DNA of 64,000 nt from Cytophagaceae bacterium (lineage in GTDB: Bacteria; Bacteroidota; Bacteroidia; Flavobacteriales; Flavobacteriaceae): NCBI GenBank assembly GCA_002710685.1, contig PALD01000069.1, positions 62,001-126,000 of the forward strand. Reading direction: 5' to 3'. Both the position numbers and the translations under genes were made by a program. The notes under the pieces are model-generated. The model did no database searches, was not told the origin of the DNA, and saw only the letters and a list, made by a program, of their open reading frames with translations. Positions 1 through 8,176 of this stretch are shown piece after piece; within the stretch, counting starts at the first letter, position 1; each line of letters starts with the position of its first letter.

Positions 1-41
1 TAAGGGGACGGTTTCTTTATTTTGCCCCATACGATTTTAAA

Positions 42-70
42 TTGCATGAGGCATAGTTTTCTTACCTTTG
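42..70 (+). promoter_or_regulatory. Bacteroidota-type promoter of recR
   Basis: TTG at 42-44 and TACCTTTG at 63-70, spaced by 18 nt, match the Bacteroidota -33/-7 consensus. The -7 box ends only 6 nt before the recR ATG, so the transcript would have almost no leader. Confidence 0.7.
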
Positions 71-76
71 CCCCCT

Positions 77-694
77 ATGGATTTTTCTTCAAAATTGCTA
101 GAGAATGCAGTCTATGAAATGTCGCAGTTGCCCGGAGTGGGCAAGCGCACGGCCTTGCGCCTTGTACTGCATTTATTGAGGCAATCAGAGTCCCAGACGC
201 TGCAACTGGCCGACGCCCTGACAAGCTTGAGGACACAGGTCAAGTTTTGCAGTAACTGCCATAATATTTCAGATACCGTTTTATGCGAGATTTGTGCAAG
301 CCCGCACCGGGATGCCTCACTGGTGTGCGTGGTGGAGGATGTGAGGGATGTTATGGCCATTGAGAACACGAGCCAGTACAGGGGGCATTATCATGTACTG
401 GGCGGTAAGATATCTCCCATGGATGGCATGGGGCCACAGGATCTTACCATTGCATCCCTGGTTGAAAAAGTAAAGAAAGGGAGCATCGAGGAAGTGATTT
501 TTGCACTGAGCTCGACCATGGAGGGGGACACCACAAACTTCTACATCTTCAGGCAGCTGGAACCGCATGACGTCAAGATGAGCACCATTGCCCGTGGTAT
601 CGCCGTGGGTGATGAACTGGAGTATGCTGATGAGGTTACCCTGGGACGCAGTATCTTGAACAGGATTCCTTTTGAAAACTCGCTAAAAAGCTAG
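77..694 (+). CDS. recR: Recombination mediator protein RecR
   Basis: RecR is a cytoplasmic DNA-binding protein that works with RecF and RecO to load RecA at gaps and in recombinational repair. The 205-residue product has the usual order: a helix-hairpin-helix with LPGVGKRTA near residues 18-26, a four-cysteine zinc site (C58, C61, C70, C73), and a Toprim domain from about residue 81 with the acidic pair E87/D88. Length matches the family (about 200 residues). An in-frame TTG at 68 lies inside the -7 box, so ATG at 77 is the start. The next gene begins 2 nt after the stop codon, so the two are probably co-transcribed. Confidence 0.96.
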   Translation: MDFSSKLLENAVYEMSQLPGVGKRTALRLVLHLLRQSESQTLQLADALTSLRTQVKFCSNCHNISDTVLCEICASPHRDASLVCVVEDVRDVMAIENTSQYRGHYHVLGGKISPMDGMGPQDLTIASLVEKVKKGSIEEVIFALSSTMEGDTTNFYIFRQLEPHDVKMSTIARGIAVGDELEYADEVTLGRSILNRIPFENSLKS

Positions 695-696
695 GT

Positions 697-1803
697 TTGC
701 AGCTATCGGTAATCATCCTTAACTATAATGTTTCTCCCTGGCTTCAACTTTGTTTGCAGTCTGTAAAGAGAGCAATTGCCGGCATGGATGCAGAGGTTGT
801 TGTTGTTGATAATGCCTCGGTTGATGACAGTGTCATTATGTTAAAAAGGGATTATCCAGAGGTAAGGTGTATTGTCAATGCTGAAAACCTAGGATTTGCA
901 AAGGCAAATAATATGGGGGTTGCAGCGGCAAGGGGCGAGTATGTCTGCATCCTCAATCCAGATACGGTGGTACCAGAAGATATTTTCAAGGATTTTATGG
1001 CTTTCGCCAAAAGTACTCCGCAAATGGGCGCTGCCGGCCCTCAATTCATAGATGGTCAGGGACGGTTTTTACCCGAAAGCAAGCGTAACCTGCCCACCCC
1101 ACGGGTAGCCCTCAAGAAATTGCTCAACATGGACAATGCCTATTATGCCACCCACATCAGGGAAGAGGAACAAGCCAAAACCGAAATCCTGGTGGGCGCG
1201 CTGTTGTTCATTTCGCGAAAGCATTATAACGCGATTGGAGGCTTTGATGAATCCTACTATATGTATGGCGAGGATATTGATTTTTCATACAGTATTACAA
1301 GAAGTGGGCTGCACAATTATTACCTGGGGACCACAAGGGTCATCCATTTTAAGGGGGAGAGCACTTTACGTGACAAGGACCAGGCAGAACGTTTTTATGG
1401 GGCCATGCGCATTTTTTATAAAAAATATTTCAAGAGAGGTTTTTTAAGGGATTTTGGAGTGTATTTTTTGACTGGATTTGCCAAGGTCATCAACAGGAAA
1501 CCTAAACCCACCATAATCAATCCCAGTTTCATGATCTATGTGGGGCAAGATGATTTCATCACACAGTTTGCACAATTCAAGAATAGGGATTTTAAAAAGT
1601 CATCCCTAGTTCAATTGATGGAAATGCAACCAGAAAACACCCTGGTAATCATTGATGCGGCATATGTACGGTTTCAGGAAATAATCAATGTCATGCATGC
1701 GTTGAGGGGGCGTGGCAACACCTTTAGGATAAGGCCAGAGGGTTGCAACTTCATACTGGGCAGTGATAGTCCATCACACCGTGGAGAGGTCATAAGGCCC
1801 TAA
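697..1803 (+). CDS. Family 2 glycosyltransferase
   Basis: Predicted inverting GT-A glycosyltransferase that transfers a sugar from a nucleotide donor to a cell-surface glycan; the substrate cannot be read from sequence. The family N-terminus (LSVIILNYN) starts at residue 3, followed by VVDNAS at about 37-41, the metal-binding NPDT at 87-90 and the catalytic-region GEDIDFS near residue 192. The start is TTG at 697, because any later start would delete the nucleotide-binding first strand. It lies 2 nt behind recR, an arrangement that suggests translational coupling. The C-terminal 130 residues have no recognised domain. The family is clear, the acceptor is not. Confidence 0.9.
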   Translation: MQLSVIILNYNVSPWLQLCLQSVKRAIAGMDAEVVVVDNASVDDSVIMLKRDYPEVRCIVNAENLGFAKANNMGVAAARGEYVCILNPDTVVPEDIFKDFMAFAKSTPQMGAAGPQFIDGQGRFLPESKRNLPTPRVALKKLLNMDNAYYATHIREEEQAKTEILVGALLFISRKHYNAIGGFDESYYMYGEDIDFSYSITRSGLHNYYLGTTRVIHFKGESTLRDKDQAERFYGAMRIFYKKYFKRGFLRDFGVYFLTGFAKVINRKPKPTIINPSFMIYVGQDDFITQFAQFKNRDFKKSSLVQLMEMQPENTLVIIDAAYVRFQEIINVMHALRGRGNTFRIRPEGCNFILGSDSPSHRGEVIRP

Positions 1804-1840
1804 CTTTGAAAAATTGCCGCTCCTTTTGTTTTGAATTGAG

Positions 1841-1848
1841 TAATTTTG
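1841..1848 (+). promoter_or_regulatory. Candidate -7 box for the E2 gene
   Basis: TAATTTTG lies 34 nt before the E2 start. No well-spaced TTG partner is seen, so the call rests on the -7 box and its intergenic position. Confidence 0.45.
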
Positions 1849-1882
1849 CAAAGAATTTTAATGAAATACTTCTTTAAAGAAT

Positions 1883-3214
1883 ATGGCAAAATTTGAACTG
1901 AAACTTCCAAAAATGGGCGAAAGCGTGTCTGAAGCAACCTTGACCCACTGGTTGAAGGAAGTGGGAGATACCATAGAGCTCGATGAACCCGTTGTGGAAA
2001 TTGCTACAGATAAGGTTGATAGCGAGGTTCCCAGCGAGGTAGAGGGTGTTTTGCTAGAAAAATTATTCAATGAAGATGATGTGGTGCAGGTGGGGCAAAC
2101 CATTGCCATCATTGAGACTGAAGGAGATGACGCGCCACAAGAAACCCCGGCAACGACCGCAGAGGTAGAAGAAACCACATCTATCACCCCCCAGACAGGT
2201 GAAGATGTTACCGCCGCACAGCAAATGGTTGACCAGGCCGTCGAGACCGTAAGTGTTGAAAGCAACGGAGACAGGTTTTACTCCCCACTTGTAAAAAATA
2301 TTGCACAGACCGAGGGGATTTCTCAAGATGAACTGGATGCGATACAGGGAAGCGGCCTTGAAGGCAGGGTGACCAAAGATGATATCCTGGCATATCTAGA
2401 CACCAGGAAGAACGGGAAACCAGTAGCCCAAGTTGAAAAACCGGTAGAGAAAACGACACAACAAACCCAGGTTGGTGAAGCTACATCAGGCACAAGCCTT
2501 AACGGTGAAAGCGAGATAATGGAAATGACCCGCATGGGCAAGCTGATTTCCAAGCACATGATAAACAGCGTGCAGACTTCTGCCCACGTTCAATCGTTCA
2601 TCGAGGCTGATGTCACCAATATATGGAACTGGCGCAACAAGGTGAAAGATTCATTTGCCAAGAAAGAAGGGGAGAAGATAACCTTTACGCCTATATTTAT
2701 GGAGGCTGTCGCCAAAGCTATCCGTGATTTTCCATTGATAAACATTTCTGTAGAAGGTAATAAAATCATAAAACATAAAAATGTAAACCTGGGGATGGCC
2801 GCGGCATTACCAGATGGTAACCTCATAGTTCCCGTTATAAAAAATGCTGACCAGCTCAACCTTGTGGGGATGACAAAGGCGGTAAATGATTTGGCCGGCC
2901 GTGCACGTATGGGCAAGCTTAGGCCGGGAGAAACTGACGGTGGCACCTATACGGTGACTAACGTGGGGACATTTGGCAGCGTGATGGGAACCCCCATCAT
3001 CAATCAACCACAGGTAGCGATTCTCGCGCTGGGGGCAATAAGGAAGCTGCCCGCGGTGATCGAGACTCCACAAGGTGATTTTATAGGTATAAGATATAAG
3101 ATGTTCCTATCACATTCTTATGACCATCGGGTTGTTAACGGAGCCTTGGGAGGCCAGTTTGTACAACGGGTCGCACAATATCTTGAAGCCTGGGATGTAA
3201 ACCGCGAGGTGTAG
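1883..3214 (+). CDS. 2-oxoacid dehydrogenase E2 component (dihydrolipoamide acyltransferase)
   Basis: Acyltransferase core of a 2-oxoacid dehydrogenase complex, moving the acyl group from lipoyl-lysine to CoA. One lipoyl domain (residues 1-80) has the lipoylated lysine at K44 in ATDKVDSE. A peripheral subunit-binding domain spans about 132-172, after an acidic Ala/Thr/Glu linker, and the catalytic domain runs from about 215 to the end. The single lipoyl domain and overall sequence look like the branched-chain or generic Bacteroidota E2 rather than PDH-type with several lipoyl domains. The catalytic HxxxDG motif reads H415-RVV-N419-G, with Asn in place of Asp. E1 genes are not nearby; an E3 (lpdA) lies at 55.6 kb. 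Confidence 0.9.
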   Translation: MAKFELKLPKMGESVSEATLTHWLKEVGDTIELDEPVVEIATDKVDSEVPSEVEGVLLEKLFNEDDVVQVGQTIAIIETEGDDAPQETPATTAEVEETTSITPQTGEDVTAAQQMVDQAVETVSVESNGDRFYSPLVKNIAQTEGISQDELDAIQGSGLEGRVTKDDILAYLDTRKNGKPVAQVEKPVEKTTQQTQVGEATSGTSLNGESEIMEMTRMGKLISKHMINSVQTSAHVQSFIEADVTNIWNWRNKVKDSFAKKEGEKITFTPIFMEAVAKAIRDFPLINISVEGNKIIKHKNVNLGMAAALPDGNLIVPVIKNADQLNLVGMTKAVNDLAGRARMGKLRPGETDGGTYTVTNVGTFGSVMGTPIINQPQVAILALGAIRKLPAVIETPQGDFIGIRYKMFLSHSYDHRVVNGALGGQFVQRVAQYLEAWDVNREV

Positions 3215-3221
3215 TAATTCT

Positions 3222-3239
3222 AATGCTGATGCCAGCATT
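3222..3239 (+). terminator. Weak hairpin after the E2 gene
   Basis: A 7-bp stem (3222-3228 with 3233-3239) with a 4-nt loop, 8 nt after the stop and followed by a short T-rich stretch. It could be a weak terminator. Confidence 0.4.
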
Positions 3240-3279
3240 TTATCAAATAAATTGTTTTTAATAATAATTATGGAGATTC

Positions 3280-3312
3280 TTGCATCCATTCACCGTTAAA
3301 AAACTATTTTTG
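3280..3312 (+). promoter_or_regulatory. Promoter of the exonuclease operon
   Basis: TTG at 3280-3282 and TATTTTTG at 3305-3312 with a 22-nt spacer, 16 nt before the start codon. It fits the Bacteroidota consensus and would drive the following four tightly spaced genes. Confidence 0.6.
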
Positions 3313-3328
3313 TCGTACAATAACCCCT

Positions 3329-4105
3329 ATGGATTTACAACTTATCAGACCCATTTGTTTCTTTGACCTGGAAACCACGGGAATAGAAATCGCCAAGGAC
3401 CGCATTGTTGAAATTTCAATCCTTAAGGTTTTTCCTGATGGTAAAGAAGATTCTTACACGTGGTTGGTAAATCCCACGATACCCATTCCTGCCGAGGTTA
3501 CCGCGGTACATGGCATCAAGGATGCTGACGTGGCTGACAAGCCCACTTTTAAAGAACTTGCGGTAGAAATTTATAACCTTGTCAAAGACTCAGACCTGGC
3601 GGGATTCAACAGCAACCGGTTTGATATTCCCCTGCTGGCCGAAGAACTCCTTAGAGCAGATATAGACTTTGATATGAAAAACAGGAATGCCGTAGATGTG
3701 CAGACCATTTTTCATAAAATGGAACAACGCACCTTATCTGCCGCATATAAGTTTTATTGTGACAAGAACCTTGATGATGCCCACAGTGCAGAAGCTGATA
3801 CCAGGGCCACCTATGAAGTACTCAAATCACAACTGGATAGATATGAAGATCTAGAAAACAATATGAAGAGCCTTGCAGAGTTTAGCGCAAGGAAGAAGTT
3901 TGCTGATTTTGCGGGATTTATCATTTATAATAAAAATGGAGAAGAATGTTTTTCATTTGGAAAACATAAAGGAAAAAAGGTAGAAGATATTCTCGATCAA
4001 GAACCAGGATATTTTGGCTGGATACAGAATGCTGACTTTCCTCTATATACAAAAAAGGTGTTAACAGGTATTAAACTCCGTAAGTTAAACACAAAATTAT
4101 TATAA
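3329..4105 (+). CDS. DnaQ-like 3'-5' exonuclease (DEDDh)
   Basis: Predicted 3'-5' exonuclease on DNA or RNA. Exo I motif is FFDLETTG with D13 and E15. Exo II includes GFNSNRFDIPLL, and Exo III is the HSAEADTRAT segment that supplies the His and Asp of the DEDDh type. After the nuclease domain (about 1-175) comes a short C-terminal domain with FGKHKGKKVEDI and EPGYFGWI, the pattern of DUF3820-type modules often attached to such nucleases. It is a stand-alone nuclease, not the DNA polymerase III epsilon subunit in length or C-terminus. It heads a run of co-directional genes spaced by 26 nt or less. Confidence 0.9.
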   Translation: MDLQLIRPICFFDLETTGIEIAKDRIVEISILKVFPDGKEDSYTWLVNPTIPIPAEVTAVHGIKDADVADKPTFKELAVEIYNLVKDSDLAGFNSNRFDIPLLAEELLRADIDFDMKNRNAVDVQTIFHKMEQRTLSAAYKFYCDKNLDDAHSAEADTRATYEVLKSQLDRYEDLENNMKSLAEFSARKKFADFAGFIIYNKNGEECFSFGKHKGKKVEDILDQEPGYFGWIQNADFPLYTKKVLTGIKLRKLNTKLL

Positions 4106-4131
4106 CTTTAATAATTGATAATCAGTAGGTA

Positions 4132-4743
4132 ATGAAGCTTATTTGTATAGGACAGAATTATGCTGATCATATAAAGGAACTCAACAGCGCACCTACACAA
4201 GAACCTTTGTTCTTCCTCAAGCCAGATTCTGCCATACTCTTGAGTCAACACCCATTTGTGATACCAGAATTTACGGACGAGGTGCATTATGAAGTTGAAG
4301 TATTGGTCAAGATAAATAAACTGGGCAAGTACATTCAGCCTAAATTTGCCCACAAATATTATGATAAAATAGGGCTAGGTATAGATTTTACCGCCAGGGA
4401 CCTTCAGCGAGAATGTAAGAAAAATGGTCACCCTTGGGAAAAAGCAAAAGCCTTTGACGGTTCAGCGGTTATCGGCAAGTGGTTTGATAAAAAAGAGTTT
4501 GATGACCTGGGTAAAATTGATTTTGCCCTTGAAAAAAATAACGATATAGTACAACAGGGCAACACGGCAGATATGATTTATTCCATAGATGCAATCATTG
4601 CCCATGTTTCAAAGTACATGACCTTGAAGATAGGAGATGTGCTATTTACAGGTACTCCCCGGGGAGTGGGGCCTATAAAAATAGATGACAAGTTAACGGG
4701 ATATTTAGCAGGCAAGAAAGCTTTTGCCATTAATATTAAATAA
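4132..4743 (+). CDS. Fumarylacetoacetate hydrolase family protein
   Basis: FAH-fold enzyme, cytoplasmic, dependent on a divalent metal; members act as acylpyruvate hydrolases, oxaloacetate decarboxylases or isomerases. The metal site is visible as E54 and E56 in YEVEV and D85 in GLGIDFTARD, with the family-typical FLKPDSA and GTPRGVGPI segments. At 203 residues it is the short single-domain form. It sits in a housekeeping run with no catabolic neighbours, so an oxaloacetate or acylpyruvate clean-up role is more likely than aromatic degradation, but that is inference. Confidence 0.88.
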   Translation: MKLICIGQNYADHIKELNSAPTQEPLFFLKPDSAILLSQHPFVIPEFTDEVHYEVEVLVKINKLGKYIQPKFAHKYYDKIGLGIDFTARDLQRECKKNGHPWEKAKAFDGSAVIGKWFDKKEFDDLGKIDFALEKNNDIVQQGNTADMIYSIDAIIAHVSKYMTLKIGDVLFTGTPRGVGPIKIDDKLTGYLAGKKAFAINIK

Positions 4744-4747
4744 GATT

Positions 4748-5089
4748 ATGCCAGAGCACTATGACCTATACGCACTAGAAGACATGTCAGGCGGTGATAA
4801 GGAATTTATGCAGACCGTTGTTGAAGCCTTCTTGACAGAAATCCCACCAGATCTTGAAGCCATGCACATGGCCATCGAGAATGACAATCATCGTATGGCA
4901 TATCAATTTGCCCACAAGATGAAGCCCAACCTGGAGATGTTTGGCATTGACCTTATTCGAGAGATCAGGGCCATGGAGCGGTGGGCAGATACCAATAAGC
5001 CCACCTCGGCCATACGCCCACAGTTAGAAAAGATAACCACTTATGTCAATGCCGCCATTAAAGAAATGCGCAAAGACTGGAAGCTCTGA
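4748..5089 (+). CDS. Hpt-domain (histidine phosphotransfer) protein
   Basis: A 113-residue single-domain protein of the Hpt four-helix type, which relays phosphate between response regulator receivers. The probable phospho-acceptor is H56 in AHKMKPNLEMFG. Classic Hpt sites read HxxKG; here the position after the lysine is Pro60, a variant whose effect is unknown. ATG at 4748 is 4 nt after the previous stop; an earlier in-frame start at 4724 would overlap the FAH gene. The stop overlaps the cinA start as TGATG. No kinase or receiver lies within reach, so it is an orphan relay. Confidence 0.75.
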   Translation: MPEHYDLYALEDMSGGDKEFMQTVVEAFLTEIPPDLEAMHMAIENDNHRMAYQFAHKMKPNLEMFGIDLIREIRAMERWADTNKPTSAIRPQLEKITTYVNAAIKEMRKDWKL

Positions 5090-6336
5090 TGCAGGCCCAT
5101 GTTATTACCATAGGTGATGAGATTCTCATAGGTCAGATTTTTGACACAAATTCCACATTTATAGCAAAAGAGCTTGACCGCATCGGGTTTCAAGTGACCA
5201 GGAGCATTTCAATACCAGACACCCGCGAGGCCATTTTGGAAAATTTGGCTTACGCCAAAAAAAATGCCGATGTAGTCCTCATGACCGGCGGCCTGGGCCC
5301 CACAAAAGATGACGTTACCAAGCAGGCCTTCTGTGATTTTTTTGATGATACCCTCGTACGGGACGATGAAGTACTGGAAAATATAACCCGTATCTTCAGC
5401 AAGCACCTCAATAGGCCACTTTTGCCGTCTAATGTTTCCCAGGCGCAAGTGCCCAGTAAGTGCACGGTATTGATGAACAGGTACGGTACTGCACCGGGCA
5501 TGTGGATGCAAGAAGAAAAAACGGTCTTTGTCTCCATGCCGGGCGTCCCCTTTGAGATGAAGGAGTTGATGAAAGACGAAGTCCTTCCTAGGCTCATGAA
5601 GACATTTGAGAGGCCCTATATCCTGCACAAGACCCTGCAGACCTATGGTGTGGGAGAAAGTGAACTTGCAGATAGGATTGAAGATTGGGAAAACGCATTG
5701 CCCCCACAAATAAAACTGGCTTATCTGCCCTCACTGGGCAAGGTGAGGCTGCGTCTATCAACCGTGGGAAGCTCTAGGGAAGAAGTAGAACAGGCACTCG
5801 AAGCACAGGTCAAGACCCTGCACGATATACTTCAGGACGTTATCGTGGGCTATGATGAAGAAGATACCTTGGCGGCAGCCATACATAAAAAATTAACTGA
5901 TGCCCATAAAACCCTGGCCCTGGCCGAAAGCTTTACGGGTGGTAAACTGGCAGATACCTTTGTAACGATGCCGGGAGCCTCAAGATACTTTAAGGGAAGC
6001 CTCGTGGCGTATGCCAAAGAAACAAAAATCAACCTCCTTGATATTGACAACGCCTTGATAGAGCAACATTCCGTGGTAAGTGCAGAGGTCGCCAGCGCGA
6101 TGGCACTGGCTGCTCAAAAAAAGTTTGCCGCAGACTACACAATTGCCACAACGGGCAATGCTGGCCCCTCAAAGGGAGATTCAGATGCTGAGGTGGGGAC
6201 GGTTTTCATGGCAATTGCCACTCCAGATGGGGTTGAAGCACATCGATTTTCAATGGGTCAACCCCGCGAAAAGGTAGTGGGCAAGGCGATTAACAAAGCC
6301 TTGCAGCTGCTCAATAAAGAATTATTGAAAATCTAG
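5089..6336 (+). CDS. cinA: CinA family nicotinamide-nucleotide amidohydrolase / ADP-ribose pyrophosphatase
   Basis: Two-domain CinA of 415 residues. The N-terminal MoCF-biosynth-like domain (about 1-170) has GDEILIGQIFDTN and MTGGLGPTKDD; this domain has been shown in homologues to act on ADP-ribose and related pyridine nucleotides. The C-terminal domain (about 255-415) has LAESFTGGKLAD and TTGNAGPSKGD, the amidase that deamidates NMN to NaMN. Together they recycle pyridine nucleotides. The start codon overlaps the stop of the Hpt gene (TGATG), so the genes are translationally coupled. A dispersed hairpin lies within codons 52-57. Confidence 0.93.
   Translation: MQAHVITIGDEILIGQIFDTNSTFIAKELDRIGFQVTRSISIPDTREAILENLAYAKKNADVVLMTGGLGPTKDDVTKQAFCDFFDDTLVRDDEVLENITRIFSKHLNRPLLPSNVSQAQVPSKCTVLMNRYGTAPGMWMQEEKTVFVSMPGVPFEMKELMKDEVLPRLMKTFERPYILHKTLQTYGVGESELADRIEDWENALPPQIKLAYLPSLGKVRLRLSTVGSSREEVEQALEAQVKTLHDILQDVIVGYDEEDTLAAAIHKKLTDAHKTLALAESFTGGKLADTFVTMPGASRYFKGSLVAYAKETKINLLDIDNALIEQHSVVSAEVASAMALAAQKKFAADYTIATTGNAGPSKGDSDAEVGTVFMAIATPDGVEAHRFSMGQPREKVVGKAINKALQLLNKELLKI
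5244..5259. repeat. Dispersed hairpin, TTTGGC-TTAC-GCCAAA, inside cinA
   Basis: Perfect 6-bp arms with a TTAC loop. In this frame it encodes LAYAKK, the same peptide made by the copy at 13007. Confidence 0.75.
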
Positions 6337-6345
6337 TATTTTTTG

Positions 6346-6377
6346 TTTGCTCAACTTGATTAGGTTGTGTAAATTTG
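6346..6377 (+). promoter_or_regulatory. Strong promoter of the rpmB-rpmG operon
   Basis: TTTG at 6346-6349 and TAAATTTG at 6370-6377 with a 20-nt spacer: the best consensus match in the window, as expected for ribosomal protein genes. It gives a leader of about 30 nt. Confidence 0.8.
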
Positions 6378-6410
6378 CACCCTGTTTTAAATAACATAAA
6401 GCATAACATC

Positions 6411-6650
6411 ATGTCAAGAGTTTGTGAGCTTACTGGAAAGAGGGCAATGGTAGGAAACAATGTTTCGCACGCCATGAACAAGACCAAGCGCAAGTTTAGC
6501 GCTAACCTGGTTAAGAAAAGATTTTATATCCCAGAAGAAGATAAGTGGTTAACACTTAAGGTTTCTACTTCTGCACTTAAGGATATCAACAAGAAAGGAA
6601 TAAGCGCTGTCATCAAAGAAGCTCGCGCTAACGGCTTTCTTAAGAAATAA
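6411..6650 (+). CDS. rpmB: 50S ribosomal protein L28
   Basis: Large-subunit protein bL28, 79 residues. The N-terminus MSRVCELTGKRAMVGNNVSHAMNK is family-typical, with the ligand-like pattern CELTGK. The reading frame stays open upstream to 6375 but ATG at 6411 gives the conserved N-terminus. First gene of a three-gene operon with rpmG and a DUF4295 gene, with 20-nt and 3-nt gaps, transcribed from the promoter at 6346-6377. Confidence 0.97.
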   Translation: MSRVCELTGKRAMVGNNVSHAMNKTKRKFSANLVKKRFYIPEEDKWLTLKVSTSALKDINKKGISAVIKEARANGFLKK

Positions 6651-6670
6651 CAATATAAAGCAAGGGTACA

Positions 6671-6853
6671 ATGGCAAAGAAAGGTAATAGGGTTCAAGTT
6701 ATTCTTGAGTGTACTGAGCATAAAGCTTCTGGTAAACCAGGAACTTCACGTTATATCACTACAAAGAATAAAAAAAATACACCAGATAGGATGGAAATCA
6801 AGAAATTCAATCCTATCTTGAATAAAATGACTGTTCACAAAGAAATTAAGTAA
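6671..6853 (+). CDS. rpmG: 50S ribosomal protein L33
   Basis: Large-subunit protein bL33, 60 residues, beginning [17 protein letters not shown]. It has the conserved [24 protein letters not shown] region. Only one cysteine (C14) is present, so it is the zinc-free form. It follows rpmB by 20 nt and precedes the DUF4295 gene by 3 nt. Confidence 0.97.
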   Translation: MAKKGNRVQVILECTEHKASGKPGTSRYITTKNKKNTPDRMEIKKFNPILNKMTVHKEIK

Positions 6854-6856
6854 GAC

Positions 6857-7009
6857 ATGGCAAAGAAATCAGTAGCAACGTTACAGACCGGTTCAAAGCG
6901 TTTGACCAAGGCCATTAAAATGGTAAAATCACCCAAGACTGGTGCCTATACTTTTGTAGAAGCAGTTATGGCTCCAGAAATGGTAAACGATTTTCTTAAC
7001 AAGAAGTAA
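6857..7009 (+). CDS. DUF4295 small ribosome-associated protein
   Basis: A 50-residue basic protein beginning MAKKSVATLQTGSKRLTKA and ending FLNKK, recognised as the DUF4295 family that always follows rpmG in Bacteroidota. Its place in the ribosomal operon, its charge and its size suggest a ribosomal protein; I recall that a Bacteroidota-specific large-subunit protein (called bL38) was found in the Flavobacterium ribosome structure and think this is that family, but I cannot confirm the identity here. The ATG lies 3 nt after the rpmG stop. Easily missed because of its length. Confidence 0.88.
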   Translation: MAKKSVATLQTGSKRLTKAIKMVKSPKTGAYTFVEAVMAPEMVNDFLNKK

Positions 7010-7030
7010 TCGTACTTAAAAATATTTTTG

Positions 7031-7067
7031 AGCCGTTGTGTTTTTAAACACAACGGCTTTTTGTTTT
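7031..7067 (+). terminator. Terminator of the rpmB-rpmG-DUF4295 operon
   Basis: A 10-bp GC-containing stem (7031-7040 with 7049-7058) followed by a T-rich tail to 7067, 22 nt after the DUF4295 stop. Confidence 0.9.
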
Positions 7068-7137
7068 TATACCCTTTGGTTTTATATTAAGGGAAAAGAC
7101 AATATTTTTACCCTAAGATCCAATCAATATATAATTC

Positions 7138-8088
7138 ATGAGTTTTCTCAAAAAGATATTTGGCCAGGACAAAAAAGAAACCCTGGACAAGGGACTTGAA
7201 AAGTCAAGCACAAACTTCATGTCAAAACTGGGCAAGGCTGTCGCCGGAAAGTCCAAGGTTGATGATGAGGTACTGGACAACCTTGAAGAAGTCCTGGTGA
7301 GCAGTGACGTGGGCGTTAAGACCACCATCAAGGTCATAGACCGTATTGAAGACCGCGTGGCACGTGATAAGTACCTGGGCACTGAAGAACTCAACAGGAT
7401 ATTGCGTGAAGAAATCGCAGCACTGCTTAGTGAGACAAATAGCGGTGAGGCTTCTGATTATGAAGTGCCCGGCAACAAGCCACATGTTATCATGGTCGTG
7501 GGGGTCAATGGAGTGGGCAAGACCACAACCATAGGTAAACTGGCCCATCAGTTCAAGAAAAAAGGATTAAAGGTTGTTCTGGGCGCGGCAGATACCTTTA
7601 GGGCAGCAGCCATTGACCAATTGCAAATCTGGGCAGACCGTGTAGATGTGCCCATCGTGAAACAGCAAATGGGCAGTGACCCGGCCTCAGTAGCATTTGA
7701 TACCTTGCAAAGTGCCCTAAAAATGGATGCTGATGTTGTTATTATAGATACGGCAGGACGTTTGCATAACAAGGTCAACCTCATGAACGAGTTGACAAAG
7801 GTAAAGCGCGTGATGCAAAAGGTTGTGGGCGACGCCCCACACGAAGTGCTTCTGGTGCTGGACGGTTCAACAGGTCAAAACGCATTTGAACAGGCCAAGC
7901 AGTTCACTGCAGCGACCGAGGTTACCTCACTTGCGGTCACAAAACTTGACGGTACCGCAAAAGGTGGCGTGGTCATAGGCATCAGCGACCAGTTTCAGAT
8001 TCCCGTAAAATACATAGGCGTGGGAGAAGGCATTGACGACCTCCAGGTGTTTAATAAATATGAATTTGTAGATTCATTTTTTAAATAA
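7138..8088 (+). CDS. ftsY: Signal recognition particle receptor FtsY
   Basis: SRP receptor GTPase that docks ribosome-SRP complexes at the inner membrane for co-translational insertion. The 316-residue protein has a short N region, then the helical N domain and the G domain: GVNGVGKTTTIGKLA (G1), DTFRAAA (G2), DTAGRL (G3), TKLDGTAKGG (G4) and the closing GVGEGIDDLQ. The acidic A domain of E. coli FtsY is absent, as usual in this phylum. It has its own terminator after the dispersed hairpin directly behind the stop. Confidence 0.97.
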   Translation: MSFLKKIFGQDKKETLDKGLEKSSTNFMSKLGKAVAGKSKVDDEVLDNLEEVLVSSDVGVKTTIKVIDRIEDRVARDKYLGTEELNRILREEIAALLSETNSGEASDYEVPGNKPHVIMVVGVNGVGKTTTIGKLAHQFKKKGLKVVLGAADTFRAAAIDQLQIWADRVDVPIVKQQMGSDPASVAFDTLQSALKMDADVVIIDTAGRLHNKVNLMNELTKVKRVMQKVVGDAPHEVLLVLDGSTGQNAFEQAKQFTAATEVTSLAVTKLDGTAKGGVVIGISDQFQIPVKYIGVGEGIDDLQVFNKYEFVDSFFK

Positions 8089-8105
8089 TTTGGCTTAAAG
8101 CCAAA
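8089..8105. repeat. Dispersed hairpin TTTGGC-TTAAA-GCCAAA directly behind the ftsY stop
   Basis: Begins at the first base after the TAA. It stands between the stop codon and the intrinsic terminator at 8119-8156. Confidence 0.8.
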
Positions 8106-8118
8106 GAAATATTGCGAA

Positions 8119-8156
8119 AAAGGCAGTGCATATACAGCACTGCCTTTCGTATTTTT
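8119..8156 (+). terminator. Terminator of ftsY
   Basis: An 11-bp stem (8119-8129 with 8137-8147) around a 7-nt loop, followed by a T-rich tail. Confidence 0.85.
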
Positions 8157-8176
8157 AGACCTTAACCTATCCAATC

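Noticed and set aside
991..1015. GGCTTTCGCCAA in the glycosyltransferase gene as a member of the hairpin family
   Set aside because: Only a 3-4 bp stem is perfect and the arms differ from TTTGGC/GCCAAA; it was not counted.
1858..2265. Ser/Thr-rich open frame opposite the lipoyl domain of E2
   Set aside because: The repeats come from the acidic linker codons read backwards; no supporting motif.
5209..5709. Open frame opposite cinA
   Set aside because: Lies fully within cinA; composition and lack of domains show it is a shadow.
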